Assembly: GCA_035515795.1 (NCBI GenBank)
Contig: DATJAY010000012.1
Location: forward strand, 150,532-214,531
DNA: 64,000 nucleotides
Direction of reading: 5' to 3'
Origin: Candidatus Acidiferrales bacterium
GTDB lineage: Bacteria > Bacteroidota > Ignavibacteria > Kryptoniales > JAKASW01
Below are positions 54,052 to 62,665 of this stretch, piece by piece. Under the pieces are notes generated by a model. It saw only the letters and a list, made by a program, of their open reading frames with translations, was not told the DNA's origin and made no database searches. How positions within the stretch are numbered: position 1 is the first letter of the stretch; each line of letters begins with the position of its first letter. The position numbers and the translations under genes were made by a program.

Positions 54052-55917
54052 ATGAAGTTACTGGAGTCAGTTAAGAAGTCGATACGCTCACAGATTGTTG
54101 CGTCGGTGGCCCTGATACTGGCCATGATTGTTGTCTTTGTTGCTCTGTATTATCCGATAAGGCAAAGATTGGACAGCAAGAGGACAGTGGAATCGCAGGT
54201 CACGACGCTTAGCGAAATGCTTTCATTCTCGGTCGGGATGGGGTTGGGCGAAAGCAATTTCAATCTGGTTCAGATCGCATTTAAATGGGCACAGAAGGAC
54301 AAAAATGTAATATATATATCCATCCAAGACGATAAGGACCTCGAGATCGTTACATATAACCCTACCAACATCAAGGTAAATTCGGTAACGATGCAGGACC
54401 CGGATCAGGTGACGGAGACCAGCAACGGCTTGATGGCATGCTCGACCGTGAAATATAAGGATGCTCCTCTCGGAAAAATTATTTTGGTTTATTCTCTGCA
54501 TGAAGTAAACAACGCTATCTTGATGAACTCGGGACTGTCCGTGGTGGTAATCTTGTCAATATTTGTGGGAGGTATTTTCGCGATTCTTTGGCTTACGAAA
54601 ATCATAACACGGCAGATAGATAAACTCAACAGTGCGGTGAAGCAGGTGGCTGACGGCAACCTGGAAGTGGATTTGGAGATCGAGAGTAATGATGAAATCG
54701 GGATACTGGCAGCTTCTTTCAAAAGAATGACTGAGAGTATAAAAGATGTGAACGATATGTTAAAAAGGGAAAAGGACAGTATTTCTCTGAGAGTGGAAGA
54801 GGCCATAAAAGATTCGGAAGAACAAAAGAAATATCTGTCGGAATCGGTCGCAAGAATTCTTCAGGAGATGGAAAGGTTTGCCGATGGTGACTTGACCGTC
54901 TGTCTCGACGTCGAAAATGACGACGAGATAGGGAGACTTTACAATGGATTTAACAAGGCTATAGTAAATATCAGATCGATGCTAGTCAAGGTGTCTGAGG
55001 CCGCAGCTGCAACAGCAAGCGCAAGTCATGAAATATCTTCCAGCACTGAAGAGATGGCAACGGGTGCCCAGGAGCAAAGCTCGCAAGCCTCCGAGGTAGC
55101 GAATGGGGTCGAAGAGATGACTAAGACAATACTTGAGACGACGAAAAACGCATCGATCGCCGCGGAATCAGCAAGGAATGCTGGTAGCATTGCACAGGAA
55201 GGCGGCAAAGATGTAGCTGAGTCTATCGATGGGATGAACCGGATTGCAGGTAGAGTCAAGAAATCAGCAGAGATGGTCCAAGCCTTGGGGCGAAGTAGCG
55301 ACGAGATAGGCAAGATCATACAAGTAATTGATGACATAGCCAACCAGACCAATTTGCTTGCGTTGAATGCTGCCATAGAAGCTGCTAGGGCAGGAGATTA
55401 CGGAAGGGGATTCGCAGTAGTCGCTGATGAAGTGAGGAATTTGGCGGAACGAACGACGAGTGCAACGAAAGAAATAACGTCCATGATCAAACAGATTCAA
55501 AGAGATACAGCTGAGGCAGTGAACTCAATGGAAAGTGGCACAAAGGAAGTAGACAAAGGAAAGGATTTGACAGATAAAGCGGGGAAATCCTTGCAGCGTA
55601 TCATTACGGCCGCGCGCGAAGTCGTGGATGTAATCACACAGGTGGCGGCGGCAAGCGAAGAGCAATCAGCGTCAGCGGAACAGATCACCAAGAATATTGA
55701 TGCAATAAGTAATGTGACACTGGAAAACGCGAACGTTGTTGGGCAAATTGCCCGTTCTTCGGAGGATCTCAGTAAGTTGACTTTGAACCTGCAGGATTTA
55801 GTTTCAAGATTCAGGGTTGAGGGTTCATCCGGGACACTTCCCAATGAAAAGAAAGCAGGAGACGCAAAAGGCAATTACGTCGTTCGCTCAAATGGTAAGA
55901 TAGTGAAATCCAAATAA
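54052..55917 (+). CDS. methyl-accepting chemotaxis protein
   Basis: ATG 54052 follows GGAGGTG; the open frame from a TTG 75 bases upstream is rejected. About 621 residues: helix 14-36, a periplasmic sensor of roughly 120 residues without a recognised Cache signature, helix near 155-180, HAMP ([20 protein letters not shown]), a second HAMP-like stretch ([20 protein letters not shown]) and the MCP signalling tip [20 protein letters not shown]. It probably senses the ligand handled by the porin and PBP-like protein. No che genes are nearby. Confidence 0.93.
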   Translation: MKLLESVKKSIRSQIVASVALILAMIVVFVALYYPIRQRLDSKRTVESQVTTLSEMLSFSVGMGLGESNFNLVQIAFKWAQKDKNVIYISIQDDKDLEIVTYNPTNIKVNSVTMQDPDQVTETSNGLMACSTVKYKDAPLGKIILVYSLHEVNNAILMNSGLSVVVILSIFVGGIFAILWLTKIITRQIDKLNSAVKQVADGNLEVDLEIESNDEIGILAASFKRMTESIKDVNDMLKREKDSISLRVEEAIKDSEEQKKYLSESVARILQEMERFADGDLTVCLDVENDDEIGRLYNGFNKAIVNIRSMLVKVSEAAAATASASHEISSSTEEMATGAQEQSSQASEVANGVEEMTKTILETTKNASIAAESARNAGSIAQEGGKDVAESIDGMNRIAGRVKKSAEMVQALGRSSDEIGKIIQVIDDIANQTNLLALNAAIEAARAGDYGRGFAVVADEVRNLAERTTSATKEITSMIKQIQRDTAEAVNSMESGTKEVDKGKDLTDKAGKSLQRIITAAREVVDVITQVAAASEEQSASAEQITKNIDAISNVTLENANVVGQIARSSEDLSKLTLNLQDLVSRFRVEGSSGTLPNEKKAGDAKGNYVVRSNGKIVKSK

Positions 55918-55919
55918 AG

Positions 55920-55939
55920 GGAGAGGCATACGCCTCTCC
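55920..55939 (+). terminator. hairpin just after the chemoreceptor gene
   Basis: GGAGAGGC at 55920-55927 and GCCTCTCC at 55932-55939 form an 8-bp GC-rich stem with a four-base loop, three bases after the stop codon. There is no U tract, so it may be an mRNA-end stabiliser or a weak terminator. Confidence 0.55.
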
Positions 55940-56034
55940 TGCATGATTGCCTGTTCCGAAAGCTCTTGGGAAATTAACCCACAAGAATTAAATTTTAGTA
56001 ATGAAAGCCGCGGGCTTCGCCTAAATTCAATCAT

Positions 56035-56107
56035 TGCCCGGTGGTGTAATTGGCAACACGTCTGACTCTGGATCAGAAAAGTCTAGGTTCGAGCCCTAGC
56101 CGGGCAG
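56035..56107 (+). tRNA. tRNA-Gln (anticodon CTG)
   Basis: The acceptor TGCCCGG (56035-56041) pairs with CCGGGCA (56100-56106), with discriminator G at 56107. The anticodon stem TCTGA/TCAGA encloses the loop CTCTGGA, giving anticodon CTG (56068-56070). The T arm is CTAGG-TTCGAGC-CCTAG. CCA is not encoded. Length 73. Confidence 0.93.
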
Positions 56108-56190
56108 CTTTCTTCAAATTCTAGATTTTGAATTATATCGAGCAGTTTCCGAATCCAGTACTCAGAATTTACCATCTAGAATTTTCTTAC
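56108..56190. repeat. GAATTT-phrase repeat between the two tRNAs
   Basis: The spacer consists of phrases such as AAATTCTAGATTTTGAATTA and CAGAATTTACCATCTAGAATTTTC. It is the same style as the stretch at 905-986 and the one after the second tRNA. No gene or tRNA processing signal is seen in it. Confidence 0.4.
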
Positions 56191-56263
56191 GGCGCTATCG
56201 TCTAGTGGCCCAGGACGTCGCCCTCTCAAGGCGAAAACACGGGTTCAACTCCCGTTAGCGCTA
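56191..56263 (+). tRNA. tRNA-Glu (anticodon CTC)
   Basis: Acceptor GGCGCTA (56191-56197) pairs with TAGCGCT (56256-56262), the first pair being G-T. The anticodon stem TCGCC/GGCGA encloses CTCTCAA, giving anticodon CTC (56223-56225). The T arm is ACGGG-TTCAACT-CCCGT. The D-arm segment TCGTCTAGTGGCCCAGGAC is close to that of E. coli tRNA-Glu. CCA is not encoded. Confidence 0.93.
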
Positions 56264-56273
56264 CTGCGCTTTG

Positions 56274-56400
56274 GAAAGTCCGAAATCTGAAATTCCAAGT
56301 TCTAAACGAATTTCAAATCCCAATTGTCCGACAGCAATAAAAGCATATTCAAATTTGGAATTTGGCAGTTGGATTTTATTTGGGGCCCGGGGTATGAAAG
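56274..56400. repeat. GAATTT/TTCCAA-phrase repeat after tRNA-Glu
   Basis: The spacer reads as a chain of near-repeats: CCGAAATCTGAAATTCCAAG, CGAATTTCAAATCCCAATTG and CAAATTTGGAATTTGGCAG. It resembles decayed intergenic repeat arrays found in several bacterial groups. It separates the tRNA pair from the TlpA gene that ends on the minus strand. Confidence 0.45.
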
Positions 56401-56417
56401 TTCGAGCTTCTTAACTT

Positions 56418-56993
56418 TCAGTCCAGATATTTCTTCGCTGTAGACTCAAGGAACTCTTTGTCTCTCATCCCGATCCACTTGTCGACGATCTTTCCGTTCT
56501 TGTCGACGAGAAACGAAGTCGGGATTGCGTTTACGTTGCCGTACGCATCGGCGACATCGTCGTTGTCGATGACAATTTGATAAGTGAGTCCGTTTCGGGA
56601 AGCGAAATCGGATACATCCGAAAGAAGACTACCGCCTTTGTCAACGGATACTCCGATGACGACGAGTCCTCTGGAGGCATAGGTTTTACTCAAGGACTCG
56701 ATGTCAGGAAGTTCGGCTTTGCACGGCCCGCACCACGTTGCCCAAAAGTTTATCAGAACCGTTTTACCCTTCAGACCGCTCAGAGAGATCTTTTTCCCAT
56801 TCGAGTCGTACCAGTAAAAGTCTGAAGCGTTTTTTCCTGAAGAGGGCGTCGCACCCGCAGAGAGAGAAACATTCCCTTTGAAATTGTTTTTACCGACATT
56901 GCTGGTGGAAGATGAGGTCTGTGGGGCCCGCTGTTTACTGCACGAGTCGAAAAGAAACAGTGTTACAAGCAAAAGAGTCAAATATCTAATCAT
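56418..56993 (-). CDS. TlpA/ResA-like thiol-disulfide lipoprotein
   Basis: 191 residues. The N-terminal LLLVTLFLFDSC is a lipobox-type signal, so the protein is likely a membrane-tethered lipoprotein. The thioredoxin domain carries NFWATWCGPCKAELPDI (CGPC active site near residue 91) and IPTSFLVDKNGKIVDKWIG with the cis-proline. Such proteins reduce haem-binding CxxCH sites during cytochrome c maturation, which fits the multihaem proteins here. It overlaps the anti-sigma gene by 4 bases. Confidence 0.92.
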   Translation of the reverse strand: MIRYLTLLLVTLFLFDSCSKQRAPQTSSSTSNVGKNNFKGNVSLSAGATPSSGKNASDFYWYDSNGKKISLSGLKGKTVLINFWATWCGPCKAELPDIESLSKTYASRGLVVIGVSVDKGGSLLSDVSDFASRNGLTYQIVIDNDDVADAYGNVNAIPTSFLVDKNGKIVDKWIGMRDKEFLESTAKKYLD

Positions 56994-57862
56994 GGCTTTG
57001 TCGTCGGGTTACCGCCATTCACGGAGAAATTTAGATATGCAACCAGTTCGTTCTTTTCAAGATTTGAAGTTGCAATACATACGTGATCGTCGCTGCTCCA
57101 TGCGGCTTGGGTGTCGCCGTTTGAATCCTGCCCCCAGAACCATCCAGCAGCTTCCATCGCTTTGGTGCAATCCGATGGAAATACAATCTTCTTGGAATTG
57201 ACGACGCTTTTAGCGAAGCTGCAGATGTAGATATACTCCTCGCCTATTTTATAAACTACCTGTACCATCTTGTTGCCGCCATAGTCTGAAACCATTCCGC
57301 CGACCCAGTCGGCGGTCGCCACCGAAGGGAGCTGAACAGAATAACCCGCGTTCCGATCTATGAATGATGCGACGTCGGACGATGCTACTGCAGTCACCTG
57401 TGGTGTGAATTTGCCGCTGAGGATATTCTGAAAATTCGTCTCGGCGAGCGAGAAAGCATCTTGTTGAGCGGCCTGTACTGTTTCTGTCGATCCTTTTAAG
57501 GTCGGTAGTATGACATTCGGTTTATTTGCGAAGAACAAAATGATGCCTATGACGGCTACTATGCCGACTGCGAGGAACGGCTGGAACATACCGTTGCCGA
57601 ATAACTTCGAAAAAAATCCCAGCTTTCGTTCCTGCCGAGCTTCAATTGAAAATTGTGCCACGATCGCCCTTTCCAGGTCATATGGAACTTCTACGAAAGT
57701 AATCTTCCGTTTTATGTACGCCTTTGTGAGTTTTTCAAGTTCGTACTCGTCGCGACAGCTTCCGCATATTTCTATGTGATCATAAAAATTCCTAGAATCT
57801 TCCCGGAGGAGTCGGTTATCAACAGCCCCGCTCATTAACTCACGTGATTCTCTGCAATCCAC
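56990..57862 (-). CDS. zinc-finger anti-sigma factor with periplasmic domain
   Basis: 290 residues. DHIEICGSCRDEYELEK (His29, Cys33, Cys36) is the ZAS zinc motif of ECF anti-sigma factors; a membrane helix lies at about residues 95-116 (FLAVGIVAVIGIILFFANKP). The periplasmic part ends in a region (VVYKIGEEYIYICSFAKSVV) of unknown fold. It should hold the sigma factor encoded 34 bases upstream inactive until a periplasmic signal arrives. Confidence 0.85.
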   Translation of the reverse strand: MDCRESRELMSGAVDNRLLREDSRNFYDHIEICGSCRDEYELEKLTKAYIKRKITFVEVPYDLERAIVAQFSIEARQERKLGFFSKLFGNGMFQPFLAVGIVAVIGIILFFANKPNVILPTLKGSTETVQAAQQDAFSLAETNFQNILSGKFTPQVTAVASSDVASFIDRNAGYSVQLPSVATADWVGGMVSDYGGNKMVQVVYKIGEEYIYICSFAKSVVNSKKIVFPSDCTKAMEAAGWFWGQDSNGDTQAAWSSDDHVCIATSNLEKNELVAYLNFSVNGGNPTTKP

Positions 57863-57896
57863 TATTTCTTCTCCCTAAGCTCTTGCTCAGCATCGC

Positions 57897-58466
57897 TCAA
57901 TCCTCAACGTCTTTGAACCCGCGTGTCAGTGCATAATCTCTCAACATGGAACGCAGCATTTTCCGGCCTCGATGGAGACGGGACCTGACCGTCCCGATCG
58001 GGATCTCGATGAAGTCTGCAATTTCTTCGTAGGTGTACCCCTCAATGTCGCAGAGGATGACCACGGTTCTGAAATCCTCCGGAAGATCTTGTAGTGCCTT
58101 GGCAATTTCGTCTTCAAATAAGTTACCGAAAATCTTTTCCTGTAAGTCATTGGTATCGACCGCTGAGTCCTTAACCGTTGCGTAAAAATCCTTAATCTCA
58201 TCGTAATCAATCTTGTCCGGCTCTTTTGACTCTTTCCGATAACGGTTGATGTACGAGTTTTTCATTATTCGGAACAACCATGCCTTTGCATTCGTTCCCT
58301 GAGAGTACTTGTCAAAAAACCTGTACGCCTTCATGTAAGTTTCCTGAACGAGGTCCTTGGCATCGTCGGGGTCGCCTGTCATGCGGAGCGCGAAATTATA
58401 TAACGCCACCATGTGAGGCAGCATCTCCGTCTCGAAGTTTTTTTGCTTGGGCTGTGTTTGTTCCAT
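57897..58466 (-). CDS. ECF-type RNA polymerase sigma factor
   Basis: 189 residues. Region 2 is LYNFALRMTGDPDDAKDLVQETYMKAY, and region 4 is LQDLPEDFRTVVILCDIEGYTYEEIADFIEIPIGTVRSRLHRGRKML. It is an RpoE/SigW-style extracytoplasmic function sigma factor paired with the anti-sigma factor and TlpA lipoprotein encoded downstream, a module for envelope or thiol stress. Its promoter is well placed at 58502-58530. Confidence 0.95.
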   Translation of the reverse strand: MEQTQPKQKNFETEMLPHMVALYNFALRMTGDPDDAKDLVQETYMKAYRFFDKYSQGTNAKAWLFRIMKNSYINRYRKESKEPDKIDYDEIKDFYATVKDSAVDTNDLQEKIFGNLFEDEIAKALQDLPEDFRTVVILCDIEGYTYEEIADFIEIPIGTVRSRLHRGRKMLRSMLRDYALTRGFKDVED

Positions 58467-58853
58467 TATTGCAAGCTTAGAGGGCTCTCTGTAATTTTTT
58501 TAGTATAATACACATTGAAGCCTAAGGCAAGGAAGAACCATTAGAAATTTGCACCGGTTGATCGTAATCATAGCTGCGGATTCTTTTAATACCTTGATCG
58601 TCCTTTGATATGACTTTCGCTTTAGACTAAATTAAATGGAGTAAGTTTCATTTTCATTAACAATTTGACCCTTGACAATTTGTCATTGTCATAGTGAGAA
58701 TTTTTCTATTTATGTCCGAATCCTTCTGCGAATTGTCCAGCGACCATCGCAGGGATAATTTGATGACCGCCTTTCTCTTGTTTTTTGCATGTCAACCGAC
58801 GGCACACGACTTGAAGCGTATTCACTCCGAGAACAAAGAAAGGAGAAATGATT
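58467..58853. other. divergent region between the sigma-factor operon and hsp20, with an inverted repeat
   Basis: About 390 bases without a convincing gene. It holds the sigma operon promoter at 58502-58530 (minus) and, nearer hsp20, TGACAAT (58673-58679) and ATTGTCA (58685-58691), a perfect 7-5-7 repeat that overlaps a TTGACA hexamer at 58672. The repeat may be the operator or a promoter element of hsp20. The CIRCE element TTAGCACTC is not present. Confidence 0.5.
58502..58530 (-). promoter_or_regulatory. sigma-70-type promoter of the ECF sigma operon
   Basis: On the minus strand TTGCCT (58530-58525) is followed by a 17-base spacer and TATACT (58507-58502), 36 bases before the sigma factor ATG. 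Both boxes are near consensus. Autoregulation by the ECF factor itself is common but no such site was identified. Confidence 0.65.
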
Positions 58854-59324
58854 ATGGCACTCATAAGATTTAGACCCGAAAAAGAAATTTCCACATGGTC
58901 ACCATTCAGAGATTTGGTAAACATGCAGCGAGAAGTCGGCCGTTTATTTGACGGTCTCTTCAGCGACGTCGATGGGAACGGAAATTCCGTGACATCATGG
59001 TCGCCGCGCGCAGATGTGAGCGAGAATAATGAAGCTTACGTTGTGAAAGCCGAGCTTCCAGGCGTCAACAAAAATGATGTCAAGATCACTCTTCGCGAGA
59101 ATGTCCTGACGATAAAGGGTGAAAAGAAGCAGGAGAACGAGGAGAAAGATCATAACTTCCATCGCATCGAGCGCTCGTATGGCAGCTTCGAACGGTCGTT
59201 CATGCTCCCCAATAGCGTGAAGGGCGACAAGATTGACGCGGCTTACAAAGACGGCGTGCTGACTATAACACTGCCCAAAGTCGAAGAAGCGAAGCCAAAG
59301 GAAATTGAAGTGAAAGTCGCTTAA
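58854..59324 (+). CDS. Hsp20/alpha-crystallin small heat shock protein
   Basis: ATG 58854 lies eight bases from AGGAG; the ATG at 58848 is too close. About 156 residues. The alpha-crystallin domain runs from about residue 45 (SPRADVSENNEAYVVKAELPGV) to AAYKDGVLTITLPKVEEAKP, the usual end of the family. It is an ATP-independent holdase. The following genes encode an unknown helical protein and Lon, so the block looks like a protein-quality-control group. Confidence 0.94.
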   Translation: MALIRFRPEKEISTWSPFRDLVNMQREVGRLFDGLFSDVDGNGNSVTSWSPRADVSENNEAYVVKAELPGVNKNDVKITLRENVLTIKGEKKQENEEKDHNFHRIERSYGSFERSFMLPNSVKGDKIDAAYKDGVLTITLPKVEEAKPKEIEVKVA

Positions 59325-59340
59325 AAGTAATTTTTCACCG

Positions 59341-59408
59341 AACCCTGCGAAGGTTGTCGGACTCCGGCTGGTCTTCCGGACGGGTCAAGTCTAAACCCCC
59401 GCAGGGTT
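59341..59408 (+). ncRNA. structured RNA element after hsp20
   Basis: AACCCTGCG (59341-59349) pairs exactly with CGCAGGGTT (59400-59408) as a 9-bp closing stem. Inside are a hairpin TCCGG/CCGGA (59363-59380) and a GGTT/AACC pair (59352-59355 with 59394-59397). A T-rich run (TTGTCCTTGTTGTTTT) follows, so it could be the hsp20 terminator. The branched layout is richer than a simple terminator, and it sits in the leader of the next gene. Confidence 0.45.
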
Positions 59409-59438
59409 TGTCCTTGTTGTTTTAAAAGAAAGAATATC

Positions 59439-59966
59439 ATGGTACAAGAATCGTCGGTTCGGAAAGCCGGGAGGGGTTTTGGATTCTTAGAAAGTCTGTT
59501 TGAAGATGCCAACAGGTCAGAGTCTAAGAAGGACCTTGAGTTTCTGAGGAAGGACTATGTTGATCTTATTGCGCTTTCTGCCAGCCTGTCTTCACATTCC
59601 AAGTGGATCCCCTATCTTTTTCTGATTGAACGCATAAAGAAAACAGCAGATGAGCTAAGAGGTATTTCGGAACTCTTGCGCGGAAAGATCCTAGAGCTTG
59701 GTGGGCAAGTCCCGACGGACGCGTCCGGGATGCTGTCACCGCATGACAACAGTCTCAATGATGGCTCTGCAGCGAACTATTTGTCGCGGCAGAACGTCAA
59801 ACGATTGGTGAAGGACATGGAGGTGCACTCCAGCTGCTGCGAAGCTCTCCAACGCCAAAGAAATCTTATCAGGGATGGCGGCGTCGCTAGATTGCTGACC
59901 GTGGTAATAGCAGATATGCAAAGACAAAAAGCCGAACTATTAGATGTCGTCATGAAAATATCCTAA
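59439..59966 (+). CDS. helical protein of unknown function between hsp20 and lon
   Basis: 175 residues, almost entirely predicted helix: FLRKDYVDLIALSASLSSHS, YLFLIERIKKTADELRGISE, LVKDMEVHSSCCEALQRQRN, then VVIADMQRQKAELLDVVMKI. The four-helix pattern vaguely recalls ferritin-like bundles, but the metal ligands are not seen. No family recognised. It starts 30 bases after the structured element and ends 10 bases before lon, so it is likely co-transcribed with lon. Confidence 0.65.
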   Translation: MVQESSVRKAGRGFGFLESLFEDANRSESKKDLEFLRKDYVDLIALSASLSSHSKWIPYLFLIERIKKTADELRGISELLRGKILELGGQVPTDASGMLSPHDNSLNDGSAANYLSRQNVKRLVKDMEVHSSCCEALQRQRNLIRDGGVARLLTVVIADMQRQKAELLDVVMKIS

Positions 59967-59976
59967 AGGAGAAAAA

Positions 59977-62412
59977 ATGTCCAAAGACGAAAAATCACTG
60001 CAGGGAAATGAGTTTGAGAAAGATGAGCAGATAGTCATGGAAGATCCCGGGAAATTATATAATCAGGAAATACTTCCAATAATGCCGCTGCGCAATTCCG
60101 TTTTCTTTCCGAGACAAATGATGCCGCTCTCGGTCGGCAGAAAAAGTACGATCCAATTGGTCGACGAAGCCTTCCGGGATGATCTACCGATTCTTATCGT
60201 GGCACAAAAGGACGCAAGCACCGAGCGTCCAACCCCGGATGATATTCACAAGTTCGGCACGATAGCCAGAATCCTGAAGGTTTATAATCTACCTGACGGA
60301 TCGAAGAGTGTATTCGTTCAGGGATTATACCGGGCGCAAATCTTTAATCTCGTCCAGCAGGAGCCATATATGAAGGGTTTCGTGCAGAGAGTCGATGAGC
60401 AGAAAGTTGAAAGCATAGAAATCGAGGCCCTGATTGGAACAATAAAAAGCGGTTTCAAAAAGGCTGTCGATCTTGCGCCGGATCTTACGCCTGAACACCT
60501 TAGTCTCATTCTCAATACCGACGATCCAAGCCAGGTTGCGGACATGGCGATGTGGTTGATAAATATCCCGGTCAAAGAAAAGCAGGACGTTCTCGAAGAG
60601 TTGAACGTTCATGAGCGCCTGAAAAAAGCGAATCTTTACTTGAGCAAACTGGTACAACGCCTTGAGCTTGGCAACAAAATTCAGACCGAAGTCCAGGACG
60701 AGATTAACAAGAGCCAGCGCGATTACTTCCTGCGTGAGCAGATGAAAGCGATCAAACATGAGCTCGGCGAAGATGAGGACAATGTCGAAGTAAACGAATT
60801 GAAAAAACGGATCAGCGAAGGCAACTATCCGGAAGAAATCAAAAAGACCGCCGAGAAAGAGCTTGACAGACTGCAGCGGATGCATCCATCGAGTGCGGAG
60901 TACACCGTTGCCAGAACCTATCTTGACTGGCTTCTTGACCTTCCGTGGAATGTTTCGACCGAAGACAATCTTGACATAAAGGCTGCGGAGAAATCTTTGG
61001 AGAAAGACCACTATGGCCTCGACAAAGTGAAAAAGAGAATATTAGAGTACCTGGCCGTTCGAAAACTGAAAAATGATATGCGCGGACCGATTTTATGTTT
61101 TGTCGGACCTCCCGGCGTCGGAAAGACGAGCCTGGGCAGATCGATAGCGAATGCACTTGGAAGAAAATTTGTCCGGATGTCTCTCGGAGGAGTCCATGAC
61201 GAGGCAGAGATTCGAGGGCATAGAAGGACATATATCGGCGCATTGCCCGGAAGGATAATACAGGGAATCAAGAAAGCCGGATCGAATAACCCGGTGTTCA
61301 TGTTGGATGAGGTCGATAAGATTGGGATGGATTTTAGAGGCGACCCATCGAGCGCTCTGCTTGAAGTACTGGATCCCGAACAAAATTTTTCCTTCAGCGA
61401 TCATTACATCGAGCTCCCTTTCGATCTTTCGAAGGTCATGTTTATCGCGACTGCAAACATCATGGAGCCAATTCCGCCTGCGCTCCGGGATCGAATGGAA
61501 ATAATTGAGATTCCGAGTTACGTGGAAGATGAGAAGCTTCACATTGCGAAAAACTTCCTGGTGCCTAAACAGCAAAAAGAGCATGGGCTGAAGGAAAATC
61601 AAATTAAGTTCAAAGATGAAGCGATCCACCAAATTATTTCGGGCCACACCAGAGAGGCCGGCGTTAGGAACTTAGAGAGGAAAATCGCAGATATCTGCCG
61701 TGGCGTTGCAAGGGAGGTTGCCGGAGGCGCAAAGAAACAATTCGTAATTGATGCTGAAATGGTTGTGAAATTTCTAGGCCATCAGAAATTCTATCCTGAA
61801 GTTTCCGAAAGAATAAACAGACCTGGTATTGCAACGGGTTTGGCATGGACTCCCGTCGGTGGGGACATACTCTTCATCGAGGCAACTAAGATGAAAGGCA
61901 AGGGAAATTTAATTCTAACCGGCCAGCTCGGCGACGTGATGAAGGAATCGGCTCAGGCGGCCTTGAGCTTCATAGGTTCAAACGCAGATACACTCGGTAT
62001 AGAACCCGACTTCAGAGAAAAGTACGATATACACGTACACGTTCCTGCCGGAGCGGTACCGAAAGACGGTCCATCGGCGGGGGTGACGATGTTGACTGCC
62101 CTCGTCTCGTTGCTGAAGGGTCGACTGGTTAGGAATGACCTCGCAATGACCGGCGAAATTACTCTGCGCGGGGCAGTCTTACCAATCGGAGGAGTGAAAG
62201 AGAAAGTAATCGCGGCAGTCCGGTCCGGTATCAAGACGATAATACTGCCGAGGAAAAACGAATTCGATCTAGAAGAGGTACCTGCCCACGTCCGCGAACA
62301 GGTGAAGTTCAAATTTGTTGACGAGATGCAGGAAGTATTGAGTACTGCGCTGCGGCCGTTGAAAAAAGAAGAAAAAACTTCTGCGAGAGCGGAACCTGCC
62401 ATAGCAAACTAA
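59977..62412 (+). CDS. lon: ATP-dependent protease Lon
   Basis: 811 residues. N-terminal substrate domain, AAA+ module with LCFVGPPGVGKTSLGRSIAN (Walker A) and VFMLDEVDKIGMDF, and a C-terminal protease domain with GPSAGVTM holding Ser700 and GGVKEKV holding Lys743, the Ser-Lys dyad with the same 43-residue spacing as E. coli Lon. It degrades misfolded and regulatory proteins. AAAGGAG lies before the ATG. A clean hairpin terminator follows at 62467. Confidence 0.97.
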   Translation: MSKDEKSLQGNEFEKDEQIVMEDPGKLYNQEILPIMPLRNSVFFPRQMMPLSVGRKSTIQLVDEAFRDDLPILIVAQKDASTERPTPDDIHKFGTIARILKVYNLPDGSKSVFVQGLYRAQIFNLVQQEPYMKGFVQRVDEQKVESIEIEALIGTIKSGFKKAVDLAPDLTPEHLSLILNTDDPSQVADMAMWLINIPVKEKQDVLEELNVHERLKKANLYLSKLVQRLELGNKIQTEVQDEINKSQRDYFLREQMKAIKHELGEDEDNVEVNELKKRISEGNYPEEIKKTAEKELDRLQRMHPSSAEYTVARTYLDWLLDLPWNVSTEDNLDIKAAEKSLEKDHYGLDKVKKRILEYLAVRKLKNDMRGPILCFVGPPGVGKTSLGRSIANALGRKFVRMSLGGVHDEAEIRGHRRTYIGALPGRIIQGIKKAGSNNPVFMLDEVDKIGMDFRGDPSSALLEVLDPEQNFSFSDHYIELPFDLSKVMFIATANIMEPIPPALRDRMEIIEIPSYVEDEKLHIAKNFLVPKQQKEHGLKENQIKFKDEAIHQIISGHTREAGVRNLERKIADICRGVAREVAGGAKKQFVIDAEMVVKFLGHQKFYPEVSERINRPGIATGLAWTPVGGDILFIEATKMKGKGNLILTGQLGDVMKESAQAALSFIGSNADTLGIEPDFREKYDIHVHVPAGAVPKDGPSAGVTMLTALVSLLKGRLVRNDLAMTGEITLRGAVLPIGGVKEKVIAAVRSGIKTIILPRKNEFDLEEVPAHVREQVKFKFVDEMQEVLSTALRPLKKEEKTSARAEPAIAN

Positions 62413-62466
62413 TCAGACAAGTCGGATTCGATCTTGCCTGAAGTAAGAAATGATTCCAGGTTAAGT

Positions 62467-62494
62467 AACGGCAGTCATCGGCTGCCGTTTTTTT
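62467..62494 (+). terminator. Rho-independent terminator of lon
   Basis: AACGGCAG (62467-62474) and CTGCCGTT (62482-62489) form a perfect 8-bp stem with a seven-base loop, followed by a run of T. It lies 55 bases after the lon stop and separates lon from purF. Confidence 0.9.
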
Positions 62495-62665
62495 ATATGA
62501 ATTTCTCAATCACCACCCGAAGGTTTGTTTTACGTCGACTACTTTCTTAATTTGAATCTGGTGAGGATTTTCAAACGAATATTTTGTGTTTAGTAATTGG
62601 CTGTTCATGATTTCTGGCCGATAATTGCCAGCGGCTAATATTTTTCTACTCGGAGTCTTTCGATA

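Noticed and set aside
60325-61011. A 228-codon minus-strand frame opposite lon
   Set aside because: Antisense to the conserved Lon reading frame, phenylalanine- and leucine-rich without domains. It is a shadow of Lon codon use.
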